A DNA stretch of 64,000 nt from Clostridiales bacterium (lineage in GTDB: Bacteria; Bacillota; Clostridia; Saccharofermentanales; DTU023): positions 1 to 64,000 of the forward strand of contig SFFI01000001.1 of NCBI GenBank assembly GCA_004556925.1. The letters are read 5' to 3'. Below the pieces are notes generated by a model, which made no database searches, was not told the DNA's origin, and was given only the letters and a program-made list of their open reading frames with translations. The position numbers and the translations under genes were made by a program. This document shows positions 53,564 through 61,925 of the stretch, piece by piece. The first letter of the stretch is position 1. Every line of letters begins with the position of its first letter.

Positions 53564-54859
53564 CTAAGCTTCCTGGCCTGCAGCTTGAACCTTGCTGGTC
53601 TTGCTTGCTGACTTTTTATCCGCATCTAAACCCAACTGTTTGCGATTTAAACGGCTAAGGATGAAGCGGGTCAGGAAGTTGAGAATCAGGACTACCACCA
53701 AAATTACGATAGAGATGGCTGTTGCCTGGGCAAAGTCTGGCTGCTCGCCAGACATGACCTTCCAGACGTGCAGGGCCAGGGTCGTGGCGCCTCGGCTAAA
53801 CACAGGCTGGTCTGAAATAGCAACACCCATGGTGTAGATAAGGGCAGCGGACTCACCAATCACCCGGCTGATGGACAGGAGGCAGGCCGTTACGATACCG
53901 GGCATGGCCTGAGGCAGGACCACCCGAAAGATGGTTTGCGTAAGGCTGGCCCCCAAAGACAGAGACCCCATCCGCATAGAAACCGGTACGGTCTTGAGGG
54001 CTTCCTCTGTCTGCCGGATGACTAAGGGTAAAAGCACCACCGACATGGTAAGACCGCCTAAGACTATAGACTGACCTTGAATGCCGAAGGCCGCAGTGAT
54101 GGGGTAAAGCATGGTCATCCCCATCAAGCCAAAGATAATAGAAGGAATACCGGCCAGCATATCAATGCCAGTCCGGATGATGTCTGTAAAGCGGTTCTTG
54201 GCTGCTACCTCGTTTAGCCAAATCGCCGCACAGATACCGATCGGCAGAACGACCACGAGGGTGATCGCGATCAGCATGACAGAGGTTAGCATGGAACCCC
54301 GGATGCCGCCTCCCTTGCTTTGGCCAAAGTATTCGTAGAAGACCTCAGCTTTTTCATCTAGCTCTGCCACGGATTTTTGTGCATTCTTTTGCACCTGGGG
54401 ACCGACATGGCCACGGTTGCCTTCTGCATCCAGATAGGTTAATTTTTTCAGAACCATGCCGGGGAAGGGCCGCATCAGCTGGCCCTCCTGGCCAGCTGTG
54501 ATAGACTTTGCGTGCATTAAAGGCGATTCGGGATCTATAGCATAGACGGTCACTACCTTAGATTTGTTTTTGTCTAAGCCGTCCTGCAGGGCTAGGCCGA
54601 ATTTACGTGAATAGTAGGTGCCGGCAGGTAGACTGCTGGGAGCATGGAAATTGCCAGCCTTGGCTAATTCAGAATCCTCGACCCGGGCGATTACGTTCTT
54701 TGAGTTATAGTCACCCTTGATCATGTCCCAGGAGAGGTCTTCAAAACCGGTCCTAAAAATAAAGACAAGGATGGCCCCCAGGACAAACACGGAAATGAGC
54801 GAGAAGAACCAGGACAAGCCCAAGATCAGGCGGTCTTTAAACAAACGAGACTTACTCAT
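53564..54859 (-). CDS. pstA: Phosphate ABC transporter permease PstA with large extracytoplasmic insert
   Basis: A 431-residue permease, about 130 longer than a typical PstA. The core is a six-helix BPD transporter domain (about 188-410) with the EAA-like loop EEALKTVPVSMRMGSLSLGA near 300. Between TM1 (about 11-36) and TM2 (about 188-212) lies an insert of about 150 mostly polar residues that should face the outside; typical PstA has about 30-40 there. The Lys/Ala-rich C-terminus is a short tail. It overlaps the pstC stop region by 8 bases, so the pair is coupled. No pstS gene accompanies it. Confidence 0.9.
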   Translation of the reverse strand: MSKSRLFKDRLILGLSWFFSLISVFVLGAILVFIFRTGFEDLSWDMIKGDYNSKNVIARVEDSELAKAGNFHAPSSLPAGTYYSRKFGLALQDGLDKNKSKVVTVYAIDPESPLMHAKSITAGQEGQLMRPFPGMVLKKLTYLDAEGNRGHVGPQVQKNAQKSVAELDEKAEVFYEYFGQSKGGGIRGSMLTSVMLIAITLVVVLPIGICAAIWLNEVAAKNRFTDIIRTGIDMLAGIPSIIFGLMGMTMLYPITAAFGIQGQSIVLGGLTMSVVLLPLVIRQTEEALKTVPVSMRMGSLSLGASLTQTIFRVVLPQAMPGIVTACLLSISRVIGESAALIYTMGVAISDQPVFSRGATTLALHVWKVMSGEQPDFAQATAISIVILVVVLILNFLTRFILSRLNRKQLGLDADKKSASKTSKVQAAGQEA

Positions 54860-55829
54860 CTTTCATGCCCCCTGCAAATTGTCGCTTGAGGAAATAAATC
54901 CCCGCATTCGTAATCAGGATCAAGATAATGAGCACAATACCGACAGAGAAGCGGATGTCATAGTCCAAACCAGAGGTTTCGTGGAAGCCTGACAACATGG
55001 TGGAGGTTAGGGTACGCGTGGAATCAAAGGGGTTGATGCTGGGGCCGATAAAGGCGTTGCCTGCGACCATAGAGACAGCCGTAGCTTCCCCAAAGGCCCG
55101 ACCCACACCCATAACCAAGCCGGAAAAAATACCCGACCGGGCTGCCCGGAGGACCATTTTGAAGTTGGTCTGGGTTTCCGTCGCGCCTAAGGCCAGTGAA
55201 CCCTGGATCAGGGAATCTGGAACTGCATGGATGGCGGAGATGGCTAAGTCCGTCATGGTGGGGAAAATCATGATGGCCAAAAGAATGACAACCGTGAGGA
55301 AGGAGTTGCCGCCAGCTGTATGGTAATTGAAAACCCCTGCCAACTTCACCACCATCTGGGTAATGACGCCAGAGGCAAAAACCCCGTATACGACAGAAGG
55401 AATAGCCGCTAGGACTTCTACTGCGGTGGTGAGCACCGTCTGCATACGCTTGGGGGCCATGCGGGTAATCATGAGTGCGGTTAGTACAGCTAGGGGAAAG
55501 GAGATCAAGGACGCAAAGAAGGCAGAAAGCAGGGTATTAATAATAATAAAGCCCACTCCGTAAATGCCCTGGTCTGCCCTCCAACGTGTACCCGTCAAAA
55601 ACGCCCATAAGTTTTGCTGGTCAGCTCCGCGAGAAGGAAGAAAAACACCCACCCCACGGCTAAACACAAAAACAAAGATCAGCACAATCATGAGGCCCGA
55701 AATGACCCCGGCCACCGTGAAGATGGTCCGCGCGGTTTTATCCTTACGCTTGATGCGGGCTACAGATTCTACTGTTGCGTAGCGGCCTAGTGGCCGACTG
55801 CCGCCCCTTTTGTCTGGGGATTTGTCCAT
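54852..55829 (-). CDS. pstC: Phosphate ABC transporter permease PstC
   Basis: A 325-residue inner-membrane permease with six predicted helices, the BPD domain and the EAA-like loop ALGATETQTNFKMVLRAARSGI near 220. It pairs with PstA. The charged first 35 residues (SPDKRGG to RIKRKDKTAR) are an extended cytoplasmic head. It is first in pstC-pstA-pstB-phoU. The upstream 140 bases hold no binding-protein gene. Confidence 0.93.
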   Translation of the reverse strand: MDKSPDKRGGSRPLGRYATVESVARIKRKDKTARTIFTVAGVISGLMIVLIFVFVFSRGVGVFLPSRGADQQNLWAFLTGTRWRADQGIYGVGFIIINTLLSAFFASLISFPLAVLTALMITRMAPKRMQTVLTTAVEVLAAIPSVVYGVFASGVITQMVVKLAGVFNYHTAGGNSFLTVVILLAIMIFPTMTDLAISAIHAVPDSLIQGSLALGATETQTNFKMVLRAARSGIFSGLVMGVGRAFGEATAVSMVAGNAFIGPSINPFDSTRTLTSTMLSGFHETSGLDYDIRFSVGIVLIILILITNAGIYFLKRQFAGGMKDE

Positions 55830-55916
55830 GAAAACGCTCTACTTTCTCTTATTCAGCATTTAGCATAGGACGACTTGTCCTTGGCTAAATTCAGAATAGT
55901 CAAGAGCCTTTAGGTC

Positions 55917-55936
55917 TGTATAAGGTTTATGTAAAA
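55917..55936. promoter_or_regulatory. Weak PhoP-box-like sequence upstream of pstC
   Basis: On the minus strand TTTTACATAAACCTTATACA has two AT-rich TTWWACA-like units about 12 bases apart. The second unit is degenerate, so this is a tentative site. Confidence 0.3.
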
Positions 55937-55970
55937 TCCGAGTTAAGAGAACCCTTAAGCTAGCCTAAAC

Positions 55971-57242
55971 TTAGTCGGTTGAGGCGGATGGATCTGGTGT
56001 TTCAGGAAGTAGATCGACTTTAATTTGGTTAATTTTAGTTTGATCGCAGTCCAGTATCGTAAAGCGTAGCTGGCCCTCTTGGATACTTTCGCCACAGGTG
56101 GGAAAACGGCCAAAGAGTTCTAACAGATAACCTGCCAAGGTATTATAGTCACTCTCGTAGTCTTCATAATCCAAGTCTAAGGCTTCACAAAAATCTCTGA
56201 GCGACATGGAGGCTTCAACACGATAACTGTTATCCTCTAGGCGCTCTATATCGCTTGACACTTCGTCGTATTCATCCCAGATATCGCCTACCAGGACTTC
56301 CAAAAGGTCCTCTATGGTGACGCAACCTACCGTTCCGCCATATTCGTCAACGACGATCCCCATTTGTCCTTCCCCTTGGTTAAGGAGTTGGAAAACTTTG
56401 GGCAACTTCATACTTTCGTTGATTCCAATATCGTCCGTAATTTGTGCCTTAAAGTCTTCTTTAGTCAATCTGGGATGGTCTGCCAGATATTTGAGGAGTT
56501 TTGTCACATGTAGGATACCCAAGATATTATCTGGGCTTCCCTCATAGACTGGCAGCCGGGTATAGGGTGAATCTTCAATTTCCTGCAAGAGCGTATCCAG
56601 GTCATCATCTAAGTCCAGCATGAACATATCTACCCGGGGCGTGATAATTTCACCCACCTCTATGTCCGGGAAATCTAAGGCGGACTGGAGGAGGTCGGAA
56701 GCGTCTTCGTCCAAGATACCCTCATCTTCCACCTGGTCAATGATAGAGGAGAGCCGTGCCTGGGTTACGGTCTGCAGGTCTTGAGGGGGAGGCCAGATTT
56801 TAGCGATCTGCTGGAGCAGGAAGAGGACCAGCTTATTGAGGGGACGCAGGATCACCATGATAATAGACAATGGCCGGACGGAGAATAAGACGTAGCGGTC
56901 AGCATACTGCTTGGCTAAAATTTTGGGGGTGATCTCGCCAAAGATAAGAATGAGCACTGTCATGATGATGGTAGCAAGTGCGGTGCCAGACCGGCCTACT
57001 ATCTCCATGATGACCACTGTCGTGATGGAGGAAGCAGCAATATTCACCAGGTTGTTGCCGATTAAGATCGCCGACAGGGCTTCGTCAAAGTCTTCTACAA
57101 TCCGATAAGCCTTGTCTGCCCTTTTATCGCCAGCCTCCGCCTTTGTACGCAAACGGAGTTTGTTGGCCGAAGCAAAGGCAATTTCCGAAGCCGAAAAGTA
57201 GCCGGAGAGAATAATACAAATAATGATCCCGACAATGGCCAT
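55971..57242 (-). CDS. CNNM/HlyC-CorC family membrane protein (paralogue 2)
   Basis: A 423-residue protein with the CNNM domain beginning GYFSASEIAFASANKLR, three to four membrane segments, a CBS pair (TPRVDMFML near 205, EYGGTVGCVTIEDLLEVLVGDIWDEYDE near 300) and a full C-terminal CorC/HlyC domain. It starts five bases after the stop of paralogue 3, so the two form a tandem pair. Probable divalent-cation handling. No good ribosome site precedes the ATG, consistent with coupling. Confidence 0.87.
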   Translation of the reverse strand: MAIVGIIICIILSGYFSASEIAFASANKLRLRTKAEAGDKRADKAYRIVEDFDEALSAILIGNNLVNIAASSITTVVIMEIVGRSGTALATIIMTVLILIFGEITPKILAKQYADRYVLFSVRPLSIIMVILRPLNKLVLFLLQQIAKIWPPPQDLQTVTQARLSSIIDQVEDEGILDEDASDLLQSALDFPDIEVGEIITPRVDMFMLDLDDDLDTLLQEIEDSPYTRLPVYEGSPDNILGILHVTKLLKYLADHPRLTKEDFKAQITDDIGINESMKLPKVFQLLNQGEGQMGIVVDEYGGTVGCVTIEDLLEVLVGDIWDEYDEVSSDIERLEDNSYRVEASMSLRDFCEALDLDYEDYESDYNTLAGYLLELFGRFPTCGESIQEGQLRFTILDCDQTKINQIKVDLLPETPDPSASTD

Positions 57243-57247
57243 ACGCG

Positions 57248-58309
57248 CTATTCGCCCCAGCCTGACTTGCTCAGCTGCTTGTTTTGCCTCATGAGGCGAA
57301 CAGCTTGACTGGTCTTTAAGTCAGTTTCATCCCAGATCTCCCCTACCAATTCTTCTAAAATATCCTCTAGGGTAATAATGCCGCGGGTGCGTCCCAGGTC
57401 ATCAACTACCAGACAAATATGGGTGCGCTGGCTGGACATTTGCCTTAAAAGTTTGTCAATGGGCATATCAAAACTGACCTTGTGGGGCTCATACATCTGG
57501 TCGCGCAGGTTAATATGGGCACCGGTAATGTAGGCCTTAAGAAAGGTTTTTGCATTGATGATGCCGATAATATGATTTTCTTTACCTTGGTAGACAGGCA
57601 GGCGGGAGTAGGAAGAAGCCTTTATATGGTGGAAAATAGTGTCTAAAGAATCGTCAAAATTAATTGAGTCGAGTTTTTCCAGGGGTTGATAAGCATCTCG
57701 AACCAAGCGGTCATCAAAGGCCAAGGCTGAATTCAAGAGCCGCTCCTTCTGCTCGCCCAGGCTACCTTCTGCGGTCACCGTTTTGACGATATTGCGAAAT
57801 TCCTCTTCGGAGATATCCGGTTCCTCATTGCCCTTAAAGAGGCGGGAGATAAACTCGGAAATCCTTGAGAAAATAAAACTCAAGGGTCGGAAAATCTGCA
57901 TGAGTAGATAGAGTGAGGGAGCTATCGCTAGAGCATAGCTAAAGGAGCCATTAGCATAGGATTTCGGCAAGAGCTCAGAGAAAAAGAAGACGAGGATGGT
58001 GGAAATTAGGGTCACCGGGGCTACAGCCCCCAGGCCCAAGAGATCAAGGGCCATGGCTGTAGCCACTGCGGCAAAGGCAATGTGGGTAATATTGTTGCCT
58101 ATGAGGATCGTGATTAAGGCGCGGTCAAAGTGATCAACCACATATTTTGCCTTGAACGCCCGCCTGTCCCCGTCGTCTACCAGCTCTTGGAGGCGAAAGA
58201 GGTCAAGCGAAGCAAAGGCGATTTCTGCAGAAGCGCAATAGGCTGCTCCCGCAAGACAAAGGATTAAAGTAAATATGTCACCCCACGAGTCAGGGTCCAT
58301 GCTAGTCAC
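57248..58309 (-). CDS. CNNM/CBS membrane protein lacking the CorC/HlyC domain (paralogue 3)
   Basis: A 353-residue protein with a CNNM domain (CASAEIAFASLDLFR near residue 26), membrane segments, and a CBS pair ending in GIITLEDILEELVGEIWDE near 325. It stops about 20 residues later, so the C-terminal transporter-associated domain of the usual family is missing. Such short forms occur beside full-length partners. It overlaps the lysS stop by 8 bases and lies directly upstream of paralogue 2. Confidence 0.83.
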   Translation of the reverse strand: MTSMDPDSWGDIFTLILCLAGAAYCASAEIAFASLDLFRLQELVDDGDRRAFKAKYVVDHFDRALITILIGNNITHIAFAAVATAMALDLLGLGAVAPVTLISTILVFFFSELLPKSYANGSFSYALAIAPSLYLLMQIFRPLSFIFSRISEFISRLFKGNEEPDISEEEFRNIVKTVTAEGSLGEQKERLLNSALAFDDRLVRDAYQPLEKLDSINFDDSLDTIFHHIKASSYSRLPVYQGKENHIIGIINAKTFLKAYITGAHINLRDQMYEPHKVSFDMPIDKLLRQMSSQRTHICLVVDDLGRTRGIITLEDILEELVGEIWDETDLKTSQAVRLMRQNKQLSKSGWGE

Positions 58310-59786
58310 CCAGGACTTTCATGGTGGGGAACAGGAGGACATCACGGATACTGGTGTTATTCGTCAAGAGCATGACCAAACGGTCAATGCCAATGCCCAG
58401 GCCGCCTGTGGGGACCAAGCCATATTCCAGAGCCTGGACATAGTCTTCATCAGGGAGGTTGGCTTCCTCATCCCCACCTTGGCGGCGTTTCAGCTGGTCT
58501 TCAAAGCGCTGGCGCTGGTCACGTGGATCATTCAGCTCAGAATAGGCGTTACCATATTCCATACCGCAGATAAACAGTTCAAAGCGTTCTACAATAGCGT
58601 CAGAGCCTGGTTTTTTCTTGGTCAAAGGAGAGACTTCAATGGGGTAGTCGTAAATAAAAGTGGGCTGAATCAGCTTGCTTTCGCAGAATTCTTCAAAGAA
58701 GAGATTCATGATATCCCCAACGCCAAGGGCGGTACCCAAGTCGGTCAGTCCGTGGTCCGCAGCCAGATCACGTGCCTGTTCCAGGCTCTCTACCTGGGCG
58801 AAATCTACGCCCGTGTGCTCCATAATCGCTTCGCGCATGGTTTGACGCTTAAAGGGCGGGGTCAGTTCCAGGTCCTGGTCACCATAGGAAATGTGCAGTT
58901 TACCGTCATTGACTGCCTTGCAGGCTTCTGAAATCAGGATCTCCGTTAGCTCCATCATCCCATGGTAGTCCGTGTAGGCTTGGTAAAGCTCAATCATGGT
59001 GAACTCGGGGTTGTGCTTGGTATCAATCCCTTCATTACGGAAGTTGCGACCCAGTTCGTAAACTCTCTCAAAGCCGCCGACAATCAGACGTTTAAGGTAG
59101 AGTTCTGGAGATATACGCAGGAAGAGATCCATATCCAACGCATTGTGGTGGGTTACAAAGGGACGCGCCGTGGCACCGCCCGCGATTGTATTAAGTAAGG
59201 GGGTCTCCACCTCAATAAAATCACGCTGGTCTAAAACCTGGCGGATGGTAGAGATGATTTTGGAGCGGTTCCTAAAGGTTTCCTGGACCTCCGGGTTCAC
59301 AATTAAATCCAAGTAGCGCTTGCGGTAACGGGTGTCTACATCCTGCAGGCCATGGAACTTTTCAGGCAGGGGGCGCAGGCACTTGGCAAGCAGCTGGTAG
59401 CTGTGGCTACGAATAGAGATTTCACCCCGCTGGGTGGTGAAGACCTCGCCTTCGACAGCGACTAAATCCCCAATATCCAGGTTGAGCCAGGACTGGTAAG
59501 CGCCTTCACCCAGAGCATCGATCTTAGAGAAAATTTGGATTTTTCCAGCGCGGTCACGCAGGTCAGAAAAGCTCACCTTGCCCATGCCGCGTTTAGACAT
59601 GATGCGGCCAGCCACCTTGACCATCTTGCCTTCGTATTGGTCATAATGGTCTAAGATATCTTGGCTATGGACTTCTTGGTCTACTTTGGTAATCTCGTAG
59701 GGCTTTGTGCCAGCAGCCTCCATGGCTTCTAGCTTATCCAGGCGCTGCTGCTCCTGTTCCCCCCAATTGGGTAAATCTTCTCTCAT
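58302..59786 (-). CDS. lysS: Lysyl-tRNA synthetase, class II
   Basis: A 494-residue class II synthetase charging tRNA-Lys. An N-terminal OB-fold anticodon domain (about 55-145) precedes the catalytic core with motif 1 near FIEVETPLL, motif 2 ELGRNFRNEG near 262 and motif 3 GLGIGIDRLVMLL near 465. Length is normal. No T-box leader is present. It follows greA by 77 bases and overlaps the next CNNM/CBS gene by 8. Confidence 0.96.
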   Translation of the reverse strand: MREDLPNWGEQEQQRLDKLEAMEAAGTKPYEITKVDQEVHSQDILDHYDQYEGKMVKVAGRIMSKRGMGKVSFSDLRDRAGKIQIFSKIDALGEGAYQSWLNLDIGDLVAVEGEVFTTQRGEISIRSHSYQLLAKCLRPLPEKFHGLQDVDTRYRKRYLDLIVNPEVQETFRNRSKIISTIRQVLDQRDFIEVETPLLNTIAGGATARPFVTHHNALDMDLFLRISPELYLKRLIVGGFERVYELGRNFRNEGIDTKHNPEFTMIELYQAYTDYHGMMELTEILISEACKAVNDGKLHISYGDQDLELTPPFKRQTMREAIMEHTGVDFAQVESLEQARDLAADHGLTDLGTALGVGDIMNLFFEEFCESKLIQPTFIYDYPIEVSPLTKKKPGSDAIVERFELFICGMEYGNAYSELNDPRDQRQRFEDQLKRRQGGDEEANLPDEDYVQALEYGLVPTGGLGIGIDRLVMLLTNNTSIRDVLLFPTMKVLGD

Positions 59787-59863
59787 GTAATGCTCCTTAA
59801 CTGGCGGTAATCTGCGTTCACTCCGTGAGCGCTAGCCACTGCCTGGTCGGCAGTATGGCCTAA

Positions 59864-60346
59864 CTAGTTGCTTTTTCCAATCCGTAGAATCTTGTAGCGG
59901 ATAATACCGATCGGGGTTTTGACCTCCACGATGTCATTCTTCTTATGGCCCAGGATGGCTGCGCCTACAGGAGAATCGGAAGAGATCTTGTTTTTCATGA
60001 TATCTTCTTCATGGGGGCTCACCAAGATGTATTCTTGGCTTTCATCTTCTTCGATGTCCAAAAGTTCGACGACCTGACCGAGTGAGACCTTAGTCTTCAA
60101 AATATCAGACTTCTCAATAACCTTGGCATTCTTCAGAATTTTCTCAATCTCGGCTATGCGGACTTCATTGTTAGTTTGGGCTTCTTTAGCATCGTCGTAC
60201 TCGGAGTTTTCCGAAAGGTCCCCTTGGGCCCGGGCCTCTTTAAGGCGCTCGGCGATTTCAATGGATATATCCGTTTTACGTTTTTCTAATTCGTCTTGAA
60301 GCTCCCGAATACCATCCGGGGTCATTTCAAATTTTTCGTTACTCAT
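59864..60346 (-). CDS. greA: Transcription elongation factor GreA
   Basis: A 160-residue factor that rescues backtracked RNA polymerase. The N-terminal coiled coil (about 8-75) has the tip acidic residues in DLSENSEYDDAKEAQ near 45-58, and the C-terminal FKBP-like domain has ISSDSPVGAAILGHKKND near 120. Length is normal (about 158). It is next to lysS, a common Firmicute pairing. Confidence 0.97.
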   Translation of the reverse strand: MSNEKFEMTPDGIRELQDELEKRKTDISIEIAERLKEARAQGDLSENSEYDDAKEAQTNNEVRIAEIEKILKNAKVIEKSDILKTKVSLGQVVELLDIEEDESQEYILVSPHEEDIMKNKISSDSPVGAAILGHKKNDIVEVKTPIGIIRYKILRIGKSN

Positions 60347-60409
60347 GCTCTACTCTTTCTAAGCAGAAATCCTGGGGACTTCTAGCATTGTTATCTCGTT
60401 CTAACACAC

Positions 60410-61915
60410 TCACGCGTGTCTGTCATTTTCCTTGCGAATGACATCATGGGCTCCGCCCTCAACAATAGAGGTGGGAGACACCACTACCAGTCTGGCCTTC
60501 TGCTGTAGCTCCTCAATGGACTTGGATCCGCAGGAAACCATGGTTGCAATGATCTTGGCCATAGAGGTTTCCAAGTTGTCCTTGAGCGAACCCGCATAGG
60601 GGACATAGGAATCTACGCCCTCTTCAAAGTGCATGGTGCTGGCACCTGTATCGGCATAGCGGGCCCAGTTTCTGGCGCGGTTGGAACCTTCGCCCCAATA
60701 TTCCTTAACATAGTTGCCCCTGTAAACCAGGCGTTGGCCCGGAGCTTCGTCAAAGCGAGAGAAGTAGCGGCCCAGCATGAGGAAGTCTGCCCCCATGGCC
60801 AAGGCCAAGGTCATGTGGTAGTCATAAACAATACCACCGTCGGAGCAGATGGGGATGTATTCACCGGTCTTGGCAAACCATTCATCACGCGCTTTCGCCA
60901 CTGCCATGACTGCAGAGGCTTGGCCACAGCCTATCCCCTTCTGTTCACGTGTAATGCAGATAGAGCCGCCGCCAATACCTACCTTGACAAAATCGGCACC
61001 GGCCTCCGCTAAGTAACGGAAGCCTTCAGCGTCAACGACGTTACCTGCTCCCACGATAACTTCGTGGCCATAGTGTTCGCGGATCCAATCAATCGTCTTC
61101 TTCTGCCAGATGGAGAAACCATCCGAGGAGTCAAGGCAGAGGACATCTGCACCAGCTTCTACCAAAACTGGGACCCGGTCGGCATAATCTCGGGTATTGA
61201 TACCTGCCCCGCACATGAGGCTCTTCTGGTCATCCAGAAGTTCGTCTGGGTTTTCCTTGTGGGCATCGTAGTCTTTACGGAAAACCAAGGAGACTAAATG
61301 GCCTTCTGCGTCAATAATGGGCAGCTGGTTCAGCTTATTGTCCCAAATAATGTCATTGGCTTCACTTAAGGTCAGACCATCTTGGCCGCAAATCAGCTGT
61401 TCCATAGGGGTCATAAATTCTTTAATCTTGGTGTCGGGGGACAAGCGGGAAATACGATAGTCCCGTGAGGTTACTAGGCCTAGGAGCTTGCCATGTGAGC
61501 TGCCATCGTCGGTAATCGCCACTGTTGAATGGCCAGATTTTTGCTTTAAGGCCAAGATATCAGCCAGGTCGTGGTCTGGGGTAAGGTTAGAGTCGGAGCT
61601 CACAAAGCCCGCCTTGTAACGCTTGACCCTGCGGATCATTTCCGCTTGAGACTCTATGGGCTGGGAAGCGAAGATGAAAGACAGTCCACCGCTACGGGCT
61701 AGGGCAATAGCCATTTGGTCATCGGATACTGCCTGCATGATGGCAGAGGTAAAAGGAATGTTGAGCTGGAGCCTGCTGGCTTCTTCTCCCTTGCGGTAGC
61801 GCGCTAGGTCAGTCGTCAGGGAAACGTTTTCTGGGATGCAGGCCTCATCACTGAGGTTGGGAACCAAGAGGAATTCACTAAAAGTACGAGATAGGTCTTC
61901 AAAAACGTAAGCCAT
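60410..61915 (-). CDS. guaB: IMP dehydrogenase
   Basis: A 501-residue TIM-barrel enzyme that oxidises IMP to XMP in GTP synthesis. A CBS pair (about 95-230) is inserted in the barrel. The catalytic Cys lies in GIGGGSICITREQKGIGCG near 318; usual bacterial enzymes read GPGSICTTR there, so this is the variant form with a GGGSICITRE loop. The flap and IMP-binding SDGGIVYDYH and LGRYFSR are present. It lies ten bases after pyrG and is probably cotranscribed with it. Confidence 0.9.
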   Translation of the reverse strand: MAYVFEDLSRTFSEFLLVPNLSDEACIPENVSLTTDLARYRKGEEASRLQLNIPFTSAIMQAVSDDQMAIALARSGGLSFIFASQPIESQAEMIRRVKRYKAGFVSSDSNLTPDHDLADILALKQKSGHSTVAITDDGSSHGKLLGLVTSRDYRISRLSPDTKIKEFMTPMEQLICGQDGLTLSEANDIIWDNKLNQLPIIDAEGHLVSLVFRKDYDAHKENPDELLDDQKSLMCGAGINTRDYADRVPVLVEAGADVLCLDSSDGFSIWQKKTIDWIREHYGHEVIVGAGNVVDAEGFRYLAEAGADFVKVGIGGGSICITREQKGIGCGQASAVMAVAKARDEWFAKTGEYIPICSDGGIVYDYHMTLALAMGADFLMLGRYFSRFDEAPGQRLVYRGNYVKEYWGEGSNRARNWARYADTGASTMHFEEGVDSYVPYAGSLKDNLETSMAKIIATMVSCGSKSIEELQQKARLVVVSPTSIVEGGAHDVIRKENDRHA

Positions 61916-61925
61916 AAATCACTCC

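Noticed and set aside
58275..58931. 218-codon antisense frame over the lysS 3' end
   Set aside because: It is a shadow of lysS; the lysS motif 3 is encoded on the other strand.
60410..61915. GMP reductase instead of IMP dehydrogenase
   Set aside because: The CBS pair and the GGGSICITRE loop with 501-residue length fit IMP dehydrogenase.
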